From: JAADHI01 sp964451325
GTDB taxonomy: Bacteria; Nitrospirota; Nitrospiria; SBBL01; JAADHI01
Assembly: GCA_964451325.1 (NCBI GenBank)
Contig: CAYVHO010000001.1
Location: 186,001 to 250,000, forward strand
Length of the DNA: 64,000 nucleotides
Reading direction: 5' to 3'
Shown here: piece after piece, positions 32,674 through 42,664 of the stretch
Layout: the number at the start of each line of letters is the position of its first letter
How positions within the stretch are numbered: the first letter of the stretch is position 1
Notes under the pieces: generated by a model
The model's database searches: none
The model's input: only the letters and a program-made list of their open reading frames with translations
Told to the model about the DNA's origin: nothing
Position numbers and translations under genes: made by a program

Positions 32674-34223
32674 TGTTTGTACCAAAACCCGTCGTGCTGA
32701 TTATCTTGGATGGATGGGGCATCAATCCCAGTTCCGAAGCCAATGCCGTGGATGAAGCCGCGCCGCCTTTTTACAAATCCCTCCTTGAAGAATATCCCCA
32801 CACCCAGATAGAAGCCTCTGGCCTTGCGGTGGGTTTACCCGATGGACAGATGGGGAATTCCGAAGTGGGTCATCTCAATATTGGTGCAGGTCGTGTGGTC
32901 TATCAAGAACTCACACGGATTGCTCGTGCCATTTCAAACGGTGATTTCCAAAAAAATGAAGTGCTTCAATCGGCCATGCAAGCAGCCTTATCCAACAGGA
33001 CGACCTTTCATTTACTGGGATTGCTCTCTGATGGGGGTGTGCACAGCCATATCGACCATTTTGCAGCCATTTTAGAAATGGCCAGCCAAAAGGGTGTGCA
33101 GCGTCTTCGAATTCATCCCTTTTTAGATGGTCGAGATGTCCCACCCAAAAGTGCGTTGTCTTATATCGAACGACTCGAAAAAATGTTGTTTGGATTTGAG
33201 CCGGAAGGTGCTGATTGGAAAATCGCGAGTGTTTCAGGTCGTTTTTATGCGATGGATCGAGATCAGCGTTGGCAGCGCACAGAAACGGCCTATCGTGCCA
33301 TCGTTTCCGGTGAGGGTGCCCGTGCCATATCTGCGATAGATGCCGTGCAAAAAAGTTATGAGGCCGGTATCTCAGATGAATTTCTTGCACCCATTGTTTT
33401 GTGTGGAAATGACAAACCTGTTGGTATGATTGAAGACGGGGACAGTGTCTTTTTTCTAAATTTTCGCGCCGACCGTGCAAGACAAATGTGTCGGGTCTTT
33501 ACCGAAAAAAGCTTTGATGGATTTGAGTGTGGATCTGTTCCTGAACTGTCTTCTTTTGCATCACTCACGTCTTATAGTGCGGACTTTGATTTTCCAGTTG
33601 CCTTTAAACCCGTAAAATTAGAAGGTATTTTAGGCGCCGTCTTGAGTGAACATGGGCTCAAACAATTGCGTATTGCTGAAACTGAAAAATATGCCCATGT
33701 GACCTATTTTTTTAACGGCGGCAGTGAAACGCCATTTGAGGGAGAGGAACGCATCTTGATTCCTTCTCCCAAAGAAGTTGAAACCTACGATCAAAAACCG
33801 GAAATGAGTGCCGCCGAAGTGACCGAAGCCGTCTTGGCTCAGATTGCACGTGATTATTTCGATTTTATTTGTGTGAATTATGCCAATCCCGACATGGTCG
33901 GGCATTCCGGGATATTACCTGCGGCGGTAAAAGCCGTGGCGGCCATTGACCAGGCTTTAGAAGCCCTTGTCGAGGCTGTACTTGCAAAAGATGGCATCAT
34001 TTTGATTACCGCCGATCACGGCAATTTAGAACAAATGACCGATTACAAAACAGGAGAACCCCATACGGCCCACACCACCTTTCCTGTGCCACTCATTTTA
34101 GTTTCAAAAGAAAAATATAATCTCCGGTCCGGTATTCATGCTGATATTGCCCCGACAATATTAGATCTCATGCAGGTTCAAAAATCCCCGGAAATGGATC
34201 ACGATTCTTTGATTGTTGAGTAA
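32673..34223 (+). CDS. gpmI: 2,3-bisphosphoglycerate-independent phosphoglycerate mutase
   Basis: Glycolytic Mn-dependent mutase, 516 residues. Metal and phosphoserine sites: VVLIILDGWGINPS (Asp13), GQMGNSEVGHLNIGAG (Ser63), SDGGVHSHIDH, DGRDVPPKSA, FFLNFRADRARQM, YANPDMVGHSG, ITADHGNLEQM and GEPHTAHTTFPVP. The start codon overlaps the TAA of the upstream gene. Confidence 0.97.
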   Translation: MFVPKPVVLIILDGWGINPSSEANAVDEAAPPFYKSLLEEYPHTQIEASGLAVGLPDGQMGNSEVGHLNIGAGRVVYQELTRIARAISNGDFQKNEVLQSAMQAALSNRTTFHLLGLLSDGGVHSHIDHFAAILEMASQKGVQRLRIHPFLDGRDVPPKSALSYIERLEKMLFGFEPEGADWKIASVSGRFYAMDRDQRWQRTETAYRAIVSGEGARAISAIDAVQKSYEAGISDEFLAPIVLCGNDKPVGMIEDGDSVFFLNFRADRARQMCRVFTEKSFDGFECGSVPELSSFASLTSYSADFDFPVAFKPVKLEGILGAVLSEHGLKQLRIAETEKYAHVTYFFNGGSETPFEGEERILIPSPKEVETYDQKPEMSAAEVTEAVLAQIARDYFDFICVNYANPDMVGHSGILPAAVKAVAAIDQALEALVEAVLAKDGIILITADHGNLEQMTDYKTGEPHTAHTTFPVPLILVSKEKYNLRSGIHADIAPTILDLMQVQKSPEMDHDSLIVE

Positions 34224-34261
34224 TTGAATTGCTCCTTTTTGTCATCTCTATCTTTTATCAA

Positions 34262-34714
34262 ATGCCAAGTTGGTCTAAAAAAAGCGAAATGAAGACACGT
34301 CGATACCTTGATTGTGATCGTAAGGCTGTATCTGGGATATATCTCAAATCCCGGACACATGCTTTTGCTTGGATGGATTCATCTCTATTCAGAATAGACG
34401 ATTTTGATAGAGACACCAAGGGTGAAAAAGTTTGGGTCCTTACTCAGGCAACCCATCTTCTCGGGTTTATTTCAGTTTGGGAAGCAGAGAATTTTATCTA
34501 TCACTTGTTTGTTGATCCTAGATTTTTTGGACAAAGCGTCGGGACAACATTGCTTCGTGAATGTCTCAAGCATATCGGGCGACCTGCTTCCCTGAAGTGT
34601 TCAGATCCTAATACAATTGCGAGAGATTTTTATTTGTCAAAGGGATGGCGTATCCTTTCAAAGGGGAGTGGCCCGGATGGAAAATATTTGCTGATGCATT
34701 ATGAAAATGAATAA
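34262..34714 (+). CDS. GNAT-family N-acetyltransferase
   Basis: About 150 residues from ATG 34262. Acetyl-CoA-binding motif A: IYHLFVDPRFFGQSVGTTLL, with the Q-x-x-G-x core QSVGT; C-terminal NTIARDFYLSKGWRI. Substrate unknown. The overlap with rnr (14 bases) makes it part of the operon. An ATG at 34289 is an alternative start; a TTG at 34229 is less likely. Confidence 0.8.
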   Translation: MPSWSKKSEMKTRRYLDCDRKAVSGIYLKSRTHAFAWMDSSLFRIDDFDRDTKGEKVWVLTQATHLLGFISVWEAENFIYHLFVDPRFFGQSVGTTLLRECLKHIGRPASLKCSDPNTIARDFYLSKGWRILSKGSGPDGKYLLMHYENE

Positions 34715-36944
34715 ACAAGAAGAGTTGCTTCGTGTGATCGCAAAAGCCGAACGGCCTTTGCTGGTGCGCGAAATTATGGGTGTCTTGAACCTCCCGCGTG
34801 ATGAGGGAGATGAGCTCAAGAAACACCTGCGTCGTATGGTACGGGCGGGCCAAATTATCCGTCTTCGAGGAAGACGTTACGGCATGGCCCAGGCAATGGA
34901 CTTGGTGAGTGGCCGATTAAAAGGACATCCCGATGGGTTTTCTTTTGTGATTCCCGATCCCCCGCCACCGGGTGCACCTGCGGCAGAGAAGCAGAGCGAT
35001 GTCTATATTGGGTTTAAAAAAAATGGCGATGCGATGCATGGGGATCATGTTGTGGCGCGTGTCGAAAGACACAAAAGCGAGGGAAAACGCGAAGGCCGTG
35101 TGATTCGCATACTAGAGCGTGCGCATATGCAAATCGTCGGGCGTTTTGAGACGGGTCGTGACATGGCCTTTCTTGTGCCTGCGGATCGTTGCATCGCCGA
35201 AGATTTATGTATCCTTCCTGAGCATATCGGAAAAGCAACAGCAGGCGATGTGGTTGTCGCAAAAATATTGAGTTATCCAAAAAAAGGTCATGCGGCCGAA
35301 GCCAAAGTTATACGTATTTTGGGTCGTATCGAAGATTCTGAAATCGATACCGATACCGTCATTGCCTCCTACGATTTGCCGTGTGAATTCCCGAAGCCTG
35401 TTTTGACCGAAGCCGCTCAGATGCCCGAAGTGGTGAGCGATGAGATGTGTGTGGGGCGTCGTGATTTGAGAGCTTTCGCGACCGTGACCATTGATGGCGA
35501 GACCGCCCGTGATTTTGATGATGCGATTTCGATTGTCCCGGAAGGTTCGAGTTATCGACTTTGGGTGCATATCGCGGATGTGGCGCATTATGTGAAATCG
35601 GGCAGTGTCTTGGATAATGAGGCTTATGAACGCGCGACCTCGGTTTATTTCCCGGATGCTGTCTTGCCCATGTTGCCTGAAAAACTATCAAATGGCATTT
35701 GCAGTCTTAAACCCCACGAAGACCGATTGACTCTTACGGCGGAGATGCTTTTTTCGAGTGATGGTCAAATGCTGTTTCATGAATTGTACGAAAGTGTGAT
35801 TTGCAGTGACGCACGCATGACCTATACCGCCGTTCAAAAAATCATCGAAGGCGATCCTGAAACCCGTGCGGCCTACAACACCCTATTGCCAGAATTTGAG
35901 GCCATGGATCACTTGGCGAAGATCTTGCGCCACGTGCGTTTTGCACGCGGCAGTCTTGATTTTGATTTGCCATCGCCGCAAATTGTGATTGATGCTTCGG
36001 GGGAAACGATTGATATTATTCGAGAAGAACGGCAGACCGCCAATCGTTTGATTGAAGAATTTATGCTCATTGCCAATGAATGTGTTGCAAAAGTCTTGAC
36101 AACAAAAGGTATCCCTTCACTGTATCGTATCCACGAAGCCCCGCCCAAAGAACGTATCGCAGACCTGAGAGAGACCATGCAGAGCTTTGGTCTAAAAATA
36201 AAACTGGAAAAAGAAGTCACCCCCAAATCCTTAGCTGAAGTGCTTGACGCAGTGAAAGAACGGCCTGAAGAAAAATTGATCCATCAAGTCGTTCTACGCG
36301 CCATGCAGCAAGCGCGCTATTCCGCTGAAAATCACGGACATTTTGGTTTGGCTTCGGAATATTACACACATTTTACATCGCCCATTAGACGTTATCCCGA
36401 CCTGATTGTGCATCGTTTACTCAAATCTATTTTTAGATCTGAGATGCCTGAAACCGAAAAAGAAAGCTGGGCAAAAAAATTACCGGAGATTGCAAGACAT
36501 TGCTCTGAGCGTGAACGTGTGGCCGTGGATGCGGAGCGGGATGTCATTCAAAGAAAACAGGTCAAATTCATGGCCGATAAAATCGGCGAAAAATACGAGG
36601 GCATTATCAGTGGCGTGGCCGCGTATGGACTTTTTGTGCAATTAGATACTTATTTTGTGGAAGGTTTGGCACACATCAGCAGTCTGCAGGGGGATTATTA
36701 TATTCACGATGCGAAACGTCATGCCTTAATCGGACGCAACTTTAAACGCATTTATCGGCTGGGGCAGGCCGTGCAGGTTGAGGTGGATGATGTGGACATG
36801 GAGCAGCAAAAGATCAATTTCCGCATCCTCGCCGCACAGCGTCGAAAGAAATTGATCAAAGCGGAATCAAAGCCCAAATCGAAACCCAAAACAAAGACGA
36901 AAACAAAAATAAAACGGAAACGAAAACCGAAACCAAAAAATTAG
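34701..36944 (+). CDS. rnr: ribonuclease R
   Basis: 3'-5' processive exoribonuclease, 747 residues. N-terminal winged helix (1-65), two cold-shock RNA-binding domains (about 70-240), catalytic RNB domain (about 250-590) with VTIDGETARDFDDAISI and the acidic catalytic Asps, HIADVAHYVKSGS and FPDAVLPMLPEKLS, and an S1 domain (about 640-725: GEKYEGIISGVAAYGLFVQL). Ends in a Lys-rich tail of alternating K/P/T residues, typical of RNase R. Last gene of the obg operon. Confidence 0.97.
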   Translation: MKMNKQEELLRVIAKAERPLLVREIMGVLNLPRDEGDELKKHLRRMVRAGQIIRLRGRRYGMAQAMDLVSGRLKGHPDGFSFVIPDPPPPGAPAAEKQSDVYIGFKKNGDAMHGDHVVARVERHKSEGKREGRVIRILERAHMQIVGRFETGRDMAFLVPADRCIAEDLCILPEHIGKATAGDVVVAKILSYPKKGHAAEAKVIRILGRIEDSEIDTDTVIASYDLPCEFPKPVLTEAAQMPEVVSDEMCVGRRDLRAFATVTIDGETARDFDDAISIVPEGSSYRLWVHIADVAHYVKSGSVLDNEAYERATSVYFPDAVLPMLPEKLSNGICSLKPHEDRLTLTAEMLFSSDGQMLFHELYESVICSDARMTYTAVQKIIEGDPETRAAYNTLLPEFEAMDHLAKILRHVRFARGSLDFDLPSPQIVIDASGETIDIIREERQTANRLIEEFMLIANECVAKVLTTKGIPSLYRIHEAPPKERIADLRETMQSFGLKIKLEKEVTPKSLAEVLDAVKERPEEKLIHQVVLRAMQQARYSAENHGHFGLASEYYTHFTSPIRRYPDLIVHRLLKSIFRSEMPETEKESWAKKLPEIARHCSERERVAVDAERDVIQRKQVKFMADKIGEKYEGIISGVAAYGLFVQLDTYFVEGLAHISSLQGDYYIHDAKRHALIGRNFKRIYRLGQAVQVEVDDVDMEQQKINFRILAAQRRKKLIKAESKPKSKPKTKTKTKIKRKRKPKPKN

Positions 36945-36965
36945 CGTCTTTCTCTAAATAAAAAA

Positions 36966-36993
36966 CGTCATTCCTGCCTTCGCGGGAATGACG
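36966..36993. terminator. CGTCATTCC...GGAATGACG palindrome after rnr
   Basis: A 12-bp stem (one G-T pair) with a CTTC tetraloop, 20 bases after rnr and 10 bases before the convergent aminotransferase gene end. Same dispersed palindrome family as 12317 and 18085. It could terminate both genes. Confidence 0.6.
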
Positions 36994-37003
36994 ACTAGGG
37001 GTA

Positions 37004-38203
37004 TCAAGTCCCACCGAGCGCTTCTGCGATGGCCTTTAGTCCTCTGTTGATTTCCACTTTTGAAAGAATCAAAGGGGGCATGATACGGATGACGGTGTCG
37101 CTGTGCAGCGTCCAGCCTAGAATTACACCCCGATCAAAAGCGCCTTGTACACAGCGCTCAGCGGTTTCTGCGTCTACGACTTCCAAGCCAATCATCAGTC
37201 CTTTGCCACGGACTTCTCGAATACCAATATTTTGAGCGGCCAAGTCTCTGAGCTGTTTTCTGATATATTGCCCGTCTGCCTCTGCTTTTTCCACCAAGTT
37301 TTCATTTAGAATCACCTCCAGCCCGGCCAGTCCCGCCGCACAGGAAACGGGGTGGCCACCAAAAGTCGTCACATGAGAAAGTGGGGGATCTGTGGAAAAA
37401 GTCGCCATAATTTTTTTTGAAGCGGCAAAGCCCCCTAAGGGCATGCCGCCGCCCATGCCTTTAGCGAGCGTCACAATATCGGGAGCAATCCCAAAATGTT
37501 CCATTGCAAATAATTTTCCCGTGCGTGCAAAACCCGTCTGCACTTCATCAAAAATCAAGAGCGCCCCGGTTTCATCACAACGCGCCCGCAGTTTGACCAG
37601 AAAATCGACATCCGGCACACGCATCCCGCCTTCGCCCTGTATCGGTTCGGTAATGACGGCCGCGACTTCTTCGTTAATCGCATCCAGCGCATCCACATCA
37701 TCAAAAGGCAGAAAACGCACACCCGGCAGCAGAGGTTCAAAGGGTTTGCGATAGATCTCCCGACCCGTCACCGCGCAAGACCCTTGTGAGTCACCATGAA
37801 AGCTGTTTTCAAAACTAATGAGTTTTTTCCGCCCCGTGTATTTTTTTGCCAGTTTCAAGGCCCCTTCGTTGGCCTCCGTCCCACTGTTTGTAAAATAAAC
37901 CTGCTCAAAAACATCGGGTAAAAGAGAAATCAACTTTTTGGCGAGATCCACTTGCGGCGCTTGTACATACTCACCGTAAACCATGACATGGGTGTATTTT
38001 GCAACTTGATCCTGCACCGCCTTAACCACGGCCGGATGTGAAAAACCGATATTCGCCACACCGATACCGGAAATAAAATCGAGGTAAGATTTTCCGTCGG
38101 TGGTGTAGAGGGTTGCGCCCTTGGCGCGTTCGATTTCTAGGCCCACAGGCTGAGGGGAGGTTTGGCAAATGGTTTTTAGGAAGTCATTTTTTTTTGATGG
38201 CAT
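37004..38203 (-). CDS. class III PLP-dependent aminotransferase
   Basis: 399 residues, fold type I transaminase of the acetylornithine/4-aminobutyrate group. Blocks: LDFISGIGVANIGFSHP, FTNSGTEANEGALKLAKKYTGR, SFHGDSQGSCAVTG, AAVITEPIQGEGGMR, LLIFDEVQTGFARTGKLFA with the cofactor Asp, and Schiff-base Lys in TLAKGMGGGMPLGGF. The VMVYGEYVQAPQ block is typical of a subgroup usually called 'aspartate aminotransferase family'; the true substrate cannot be read from sequence. Single gene, convergent with rnr. Confidence 0.9.
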   Translation of the reverse strand: MPSKKNDFLKTICQTSPQPVGLEIERAKGATLYTTDGKSYLDFISGIGVANIGFSHPAVVKAVQDQVAKYTHVMVYGEYVQAPQVDLAKKLISLLPDVFEQVYFTNSGTEANEGALKLAKKYTGRKKLISFENSFHGDSQGSCAVTGREIYRKPFEPLLPGVRFLPFDDVDALDAINEEVAAVITEPIQGEGGMRVPDVDFLVKLRARCDETGALLIFDEVQTGFARTGKLFAMEHFGIAPDIVTLAKGMGGGMPLGGFAASKKIMATFSTDPPLSHVTTFGGHPVSCAAGLAGLEVILNENLVEKAEADGQYIRKQLRDLAAQNIGIREVRGKGLMIGLEVVDAETAERCVQGAFDRGVILGWTLHSDTVIRIMPPLILSKVEINRGLKAIAEALGGT

Positions 38204-38290
38204 TTAGGAATCCATTGAGAAAAGGTTTTTTTCTTTGTAAGTAGTTTATTGGGTTTCGTCGCACTTCAAACTTGAATCTAAGTTGTTTTA

Positions 38291-41200
38291 TCAAAAATCC
38301 TCAATCGTCATAAAAGTCAGGTCTTGGAATTGGGTCTCGGCGTACTGCATGGGAACAGGTTTACTAAAACAGACAACGACCTCAATGTTTATATCTTGAC
38401 TATCAAATTTCAAAGTGGTGGCTACACGGCATGAACGAGATTTCAAATACTCGCAACGGTCAAGGTGTTTTAATAAATCGTCACGTTCTCCATTTGGTTT
38501 TGTTTCCCCCCTGAAGTTATTTAACTGTTCTGCTATCTCATTGGGTGTTTTGGCCTGTCTAAGGTTTTTACACTCAATGGCCATGATATTGTTTTCTCCT
38601 GGCTTCCAAGCCAGAACATCTACATCTCCCCAATCTCTATCCTGTTTTTCATTCAACAATTCAGTCACTTTGATTTCAAGCCGAGCTTCATAACCGATAG
38701 AACGAACAGTATCAAAAACTTGCTGAGCAAATTCATGACCACGGCGATTAGTTTCAGAAGCAATCCAGGTCTTCATCTTTTTCGATTTGCAGGCTAGAGC
38801 ATTTACCTTAGCTTTGTAATACAAAGCTAAGGTGTACCCAATCCCCTCACCCAATAGTCCGGGAGAAATAATATAGCGAGGGTTCTTTCCTTCCTCTAAT
38901 CTTACAAGAGGACGAGCCAATAGTGACAAACGACGACCAAACCTCCATGGGTACCAGTCTTTATCCACAAAACCTTTGGGTGCTTTATCCCAACGCTTTC
39001 GCGGCCAAAGTTCAAAGTGATCTAAAACAGTTTTACCTGTTTTAAGAGAAGCTAATTGGCTCTTGTCACAATAGGATAAGATTTCATTTCTTCGAGCGAT
39101 AAAAACACATTTTCCTTTTTCAATCGCAAGGTTTTCAAGTGTATCTCTGACGCCCCTCAGAGCGTCAACAGATAGTCCGAATTCGGCCTCGAATGCGGTA
39201 AGGAATGCTTCAGGAAAATTTCCCATGACCGTTTGCACTGGCTTGAAAGTCTCAAAAAGCTTTTCGTAATTTTCCTCAGCGTAGTCCAATTGAGAAGATT
39301 GATTTCCTCGACCAAGTGGTTTAAGCACATCATCTATAAAACCAGTATGATGTTTGATCGCACCGTTAGGCATGATTTGAATTTTCGGGTCCATAACCTT
39401 TTTACGTATAGCATCTGACAATCCCCCTAAATGGAAGATATAAAGTGTGTCCGCCATCAGCGAGGTAAAATCAAGTTTTCCTACGAGCAGACTCCCTTCA
39501 AGAGGAGATTCTGAAATAGCCATTTCGGTGATTAAGCGTGATGCAATCTTGGCGCTAATAAAATCTGTATTTTTTCCCATTGCGACATCTTTGACTAAAT
39601 TTTTCTTCGCGTGAAGTGCAAGGGTTGCTCGAAACGTATTATCCCATCGCGTTTGTTCGATATCGCTACCCTCAATATTTCGAAGTGCAAACTGGATGAG
39701 ATCAACTCGATTCAGAGTCTTAAGTCGGGTCCGAATTTTCTTCCAGATTTGATCCACCACCCTATTTAAAAAAGTAACGCTCTCCGCTGCTTCATTGAAA
39801 CAGTTACCTCTTTTCTTATCCCGAATTAAGCATCCAACTTCGAGTTGAGAGATGGAATCATCTGCTTTTTCAACAATGATGCACTCCGCAGAATCATAAC
39901 TGAGGATGTAATCTCTAAAACGCTTCGCTTCAAAGGAATGAAGATGCCGAGCATCTTCATTGGACATTATTTTTTTTACAAGACCATCAAGCTTTTCATC
40001 TGAAAGAAGCTCGTTATCAATAAGCTTGTGAACACCAATCAATATCGCCTTGATTATCGCCCTCTCAGCATCATTTTTAGGATTCCTAACGCCTCCAAAG
40101 AAAGGATCACGAAAACGAATACGGATCGTAGATTTTTTTTGATCCGTAGAAATTAAAAGAAGGGCTGGAAGTAAATGGGCTGGGACGGGATCAATAATCT
40201 GGTCTTGGTGCATTTCATCAAAATCAAGAATAATCATGACAGATTGAAGCGCAATATTTTGAGTACAAGATTCAAACACGGAAGCTGCGCGCTCCATCCA
40301 GTGATAAATGGCCTCCCATAGTCGAAAAACTGTATCACGGGAAAGTTTTGATTGTTTTTGTTCTACTGAAACCCACCAGATCACTTCCCCTACCCATGCC
40401 CCCTTGAGTTCCCCTCTTAGGGGCGAGTCAATGCAGCGATACTGAGGCCTTTCATTTCTTCTGGTAAAATAACCCTCTGATTCCTTTTGAACTTTTACAA
40501 ATTGTCCGTTTGGAAGAGGAAGCACACGAGGATCATATCCCTGACGCACTTTTTTTCTGGTTTCCAAGAGACAGTTTGAGGGGATAACCAACTTCATTGG
40601 TTTTCCACCTAGTTCGGGGTTGGAAGGAAGCAATGTATAGTCGGTGTCTATCCACCAGCTATAAAGATTTAATGGGCCGTTTATATTGGAAATTGAAATA
40701 CCTTTTTCTCTTAGAAACCTTTTTTGTCTTGCCAGTTTCCAAAAGGAAAAAGGAGATGTTTCAGATATCCATCCCAAGATGTATAGTTCAGGAGCAGATA
40801 CGGCCTCAATCCACCAATTCTCTGCTTCCTGAGGATGAGAAAAAGTACTTGGACGACCATATCCACACCCAAGGAGGAGAGTCATTCCTTGCTTAAATCC
40901 ATCTTTTTGACAGAAATGAGATTTGGCCTTTTCCACCTTGGAATTAATTTCCTTACTCAACAATTTTTCATCCTGTGCGGAAGCTGAAAAATGGTGATTG
41001 AGGTATCCCTCAATACCATCAACCATGGCAATGATTTGTAGGTAGTAACCTTTATCAACTTCTATCACGAATTCAAAAAATATACTTTTTGAAACTTTCA
41101 CAGGAAATATAGGTCTTTCCCTGTGTTGTAAAGATCCTAGAATTGGCGTCTCACAGAGAAAATTCCAGTATTCAGCCGTAAAATTCTTGTTAAAGCTATT

Positions 41201-42001
41201 CTGATATCCTTTATTGGCAACCCATTCCAATACATGCCTTCGAACAGCAATACTTATTGCCGTTGGCAAAAGGACAATCCACGTTACCCGATCATTCACG
41301 ACAGGACATTTCTCAAGAAGACTGTCTCCGATAGATTGCTTCCTCAATCGAGTTCGAAGGCTTGGCTGAAAAATAAAAGGAGAAAGGTCTGAGGGAGAGA
41401 TTCCAAGGGCATCTAGTTCCTCAGGTGAAAAGATGAGCGCTTGTCGAAGCTGCTTCAGTTTTTCTAATGGAGGTAGTTTAATCTTCCCCTTTGGTATCCC
41501 ATCTCCAGAAGAAAAACGTGCAAGTCCGCGCCTTTTTACAATTTCCTCACTGAGTTTCAGTAAGGCACGAATCTCTCGTTTCAATCGGAGAGAATCTTGT
41601 CCCTCAGGTAGAGTCTCAACAACATTCAAGATCCTTTGAAGGTAGAAGTCGCTGCTTTCCCAAATCCCCTCAAAGATCCTGATATTTCCTTCACGGGTAG
41701 TAACATTAGAAATAAAAACATCTTCAATTGGGTCTTCGAACCTAGCGAAAACAGACATTCCAAGTTCTTTATTGAGCCATCGGTTCATATCACGCGTTCT
41801 AGGTTTTTTCTTCCCTGAAGAAAAAGCGATGAGAAGGTGAATCAGAAGTTCAAGTCGTAGCGTATTGGCTTGTAGAGAAGGCTCTGTTAAAAGCCCAGCA
41901 AGCATTGCGGCAGACTTTATTGGATGAAAGGGTTCGATTAGGTATTGAAGAGAGGATTGTTCATCAAGAGGAGTTATTGTCAAATCTGGTGTATGAGGCA
42001 T
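38291..42001 (-). CDS. uncharacterised 1236-residue protein with C-terminal PD-(D/E)XK nuclease domain
   Basis: I do not recognise the first ~1080 residues; they are soluble, helical in parts, with no Walker motif, helicase motif or membrane segment that I can see. The last ~150 residues look like a Mrr/restriction-endonuclease fold: RGHEFAQQVFDTVRSIGYEARLEIKV, then DWGDVDVLAW (Asp1128 region) and IMAIECKNLRQ (Glu1143-x-Lys1145), the PD-(D/E)XK triad. The start ATG lies 3 bases beyond the stop of the upstream transposase remnant (TGATCAATG) with no Shine-Dalgarno, so the gene may be 5'-truncated or depend on translational re-initiation. Flanked by TA modules; a defence role is inference. Confidence 0.75.
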   Translation of the reverse strand: MPHTPDLTITPLDEQSSLQYLIEPFHPIKSAAMLAGLLTEPSLQANTLRLELLIHLLIAFSSGKKKPRTRDMNRWLNKELGMSVFARFEDPIEDVFISNVTTREGNIRIFEGIWESSDFYLQRILNVVETLPEGQDSLRLKREIRALLKLSEEIVKRRGLARFSSGDGIPKGKIKLPPLEKLKQLRQALIFSPEELDALGISPSDLSPFIFQPSLRTRLRKQSIGDSLLEKCPVVNDRVTWIVLLPTAISIAVRRHVLEWVANKGYQNSFNKNFTAEYWNFLCETPILGSLQHRERPIFPVKVSKSIFFEFVIEVDKGYYLQIIAMVDGIEGYLNHHFSASAQDEKLLSKEINSKVEKAKSHFCQKDGFKQGMTLLLGCGYGRPSTFSHPQEAENWWIEAVSAPELYILGWISETSPFSFWKLARQKRFLREKGISISNINGPLNLYSWWIDTDYTLLPSNPELGGKPMKLVIPSNCLLETRKKVRQGYDPRVLPLPNGQFVKVQKESEGYFTRRNERPQYRCIDSPLRGELKGAWVGEVIWWVSVEQKQSKLSRDTVFRLWEAIYHWMERAASVFESCTQNIALQSVMIILDFDEMHQDQIIDPVPAHLLPALLLISTDQKKSTIRIRFRDPFFGGVRNPKNDAERAIIKAILIGVHKLIDNELLSDEKLDGLVKKIMSNEDARHLHSFEAKRFRDYILSYDSAECIIVEKADDSISQLEVGCLIRDKKRGNCFNEAAESVTFLNRVVDQIWKKIRTRLKTLNRVDLIQFALRNIEGSDIEQTRWDNTFRATLALHAKKNLVKDVAMGKNTDFISAKIASRLITEMAISESPLEGSLLVGKLDFTSLMADTLYIFHLGGLSDAIRKKVMDPKIQIMPNGAIKHHTGFIDDVLKPLGRGNQSSQLDYAEENYEKLFETFKPVQTVMGNFPEAFLTAFEAEFGLSVDALRGVRDTLENLAIEKGKCVFIARRNEILSYCDKSQLASLKTGKTVLDHFELWPRKRWDKAPKGFVDKDWYPWRFGRRLSLLARPLVRLEEGKNPRYIISPGLLGEGIGYTLALYYKAKVNALACKSKKMKTWIASETNRRGHEFAQQVFDTVRSIGYEARLEIKVTELLNEKQDRDWGDVDVLAWKPGENNIMAIECKNLRQAKTPNEIAEQLNNFRGETKPNGERDDLLKHLDRCEYLKSRSCRVATTLKFDSQDINIEVVVCFSKPVPMQYAETQFQDLTFMTIEDF

Positions 42002-42004
42002 TGA

Positions 42005-42640
42005 TCAAGCGGCGATCTGGGCCGGTTTTTCAGTCTTTTTTATCTCGATTCCGTCCTTAAATTGAACCCCTTCAATGACTTTGCCCAGAGAGTCAAATCC
42101 TCGTAGCTTTCGCCAGTTTTTTTCTGCACATTGACTCAGTTTGAAGATCATGTGTAACATCCCGTCTCTAGAAAGACACCCTTTCGATCGTTTGGTCCGA
42201 TGTCTTATGGTTCCGAACGAAGATTCGATTGGATGACTCGTTCTTATGCTTTGCCAATGTTGGGCTGGAAAATCATAGGAGGCCAACAATTCCTCTCTGT
42301 CTTTTTGCAGACATTGTGTCGCTTTCGGATATTTGTCTTCATCGGTCTTCACAAATAGATCATAAGCTTGGGTATCCGACATCCATATTTCATGCACGGC
42401 TTCCCCCAAACGAGACCTCACTTTAGGGATTTTTACGCTCACAGGGCCAATGCCTGTTTGAATTGATCTCTCAGGAGGAGTGCCATTCAAGACAAGACCT
42501 GCATGACCACGCTCTGTTTTCCTGCCAGCATACTCAGATAACAGCTTTGAGACTTCTGCATCTATGGTTTGTTTAATCAGTTTCTGGGCTCCCGTTTTGC
42601 GCAACGCTCTCAATGGATCTCTAATTTCTTCTGGTGTCAT
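42005..42640 (-). pseudogene. IS256-family transposase with large internal deletion
   Basis: 211 residues against about 400 in the family. The N-terminal part (LIKQTIDAEVSKLLSEYAGR ... SVKIPKVRSRLGEAV, residues 20-82) is joined in frame to the C-terminal part (HEIWMSDT ... YPKATQCLQKDREELL ... HPIESSFGTIRHRTKRSKG). The central catalytic domain with the first two Asps of the DDE triad is missing, so it cannot transpose. The reading frame has survived the deletion. The joined stop leads directly into the 1236-residue gene. Confidence 0.88.
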
Positions 42641-42664
42641 TTGAAGCCTGGATTCTGACCCTTG

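Noticed and set aside
32911..33480. 189-residue open frame antisense to gpmI
   Set aside because: Its composition (many His, Arg, Trp) is that of the reverse strand of a coding gene; gpmI itself is unmistakable.
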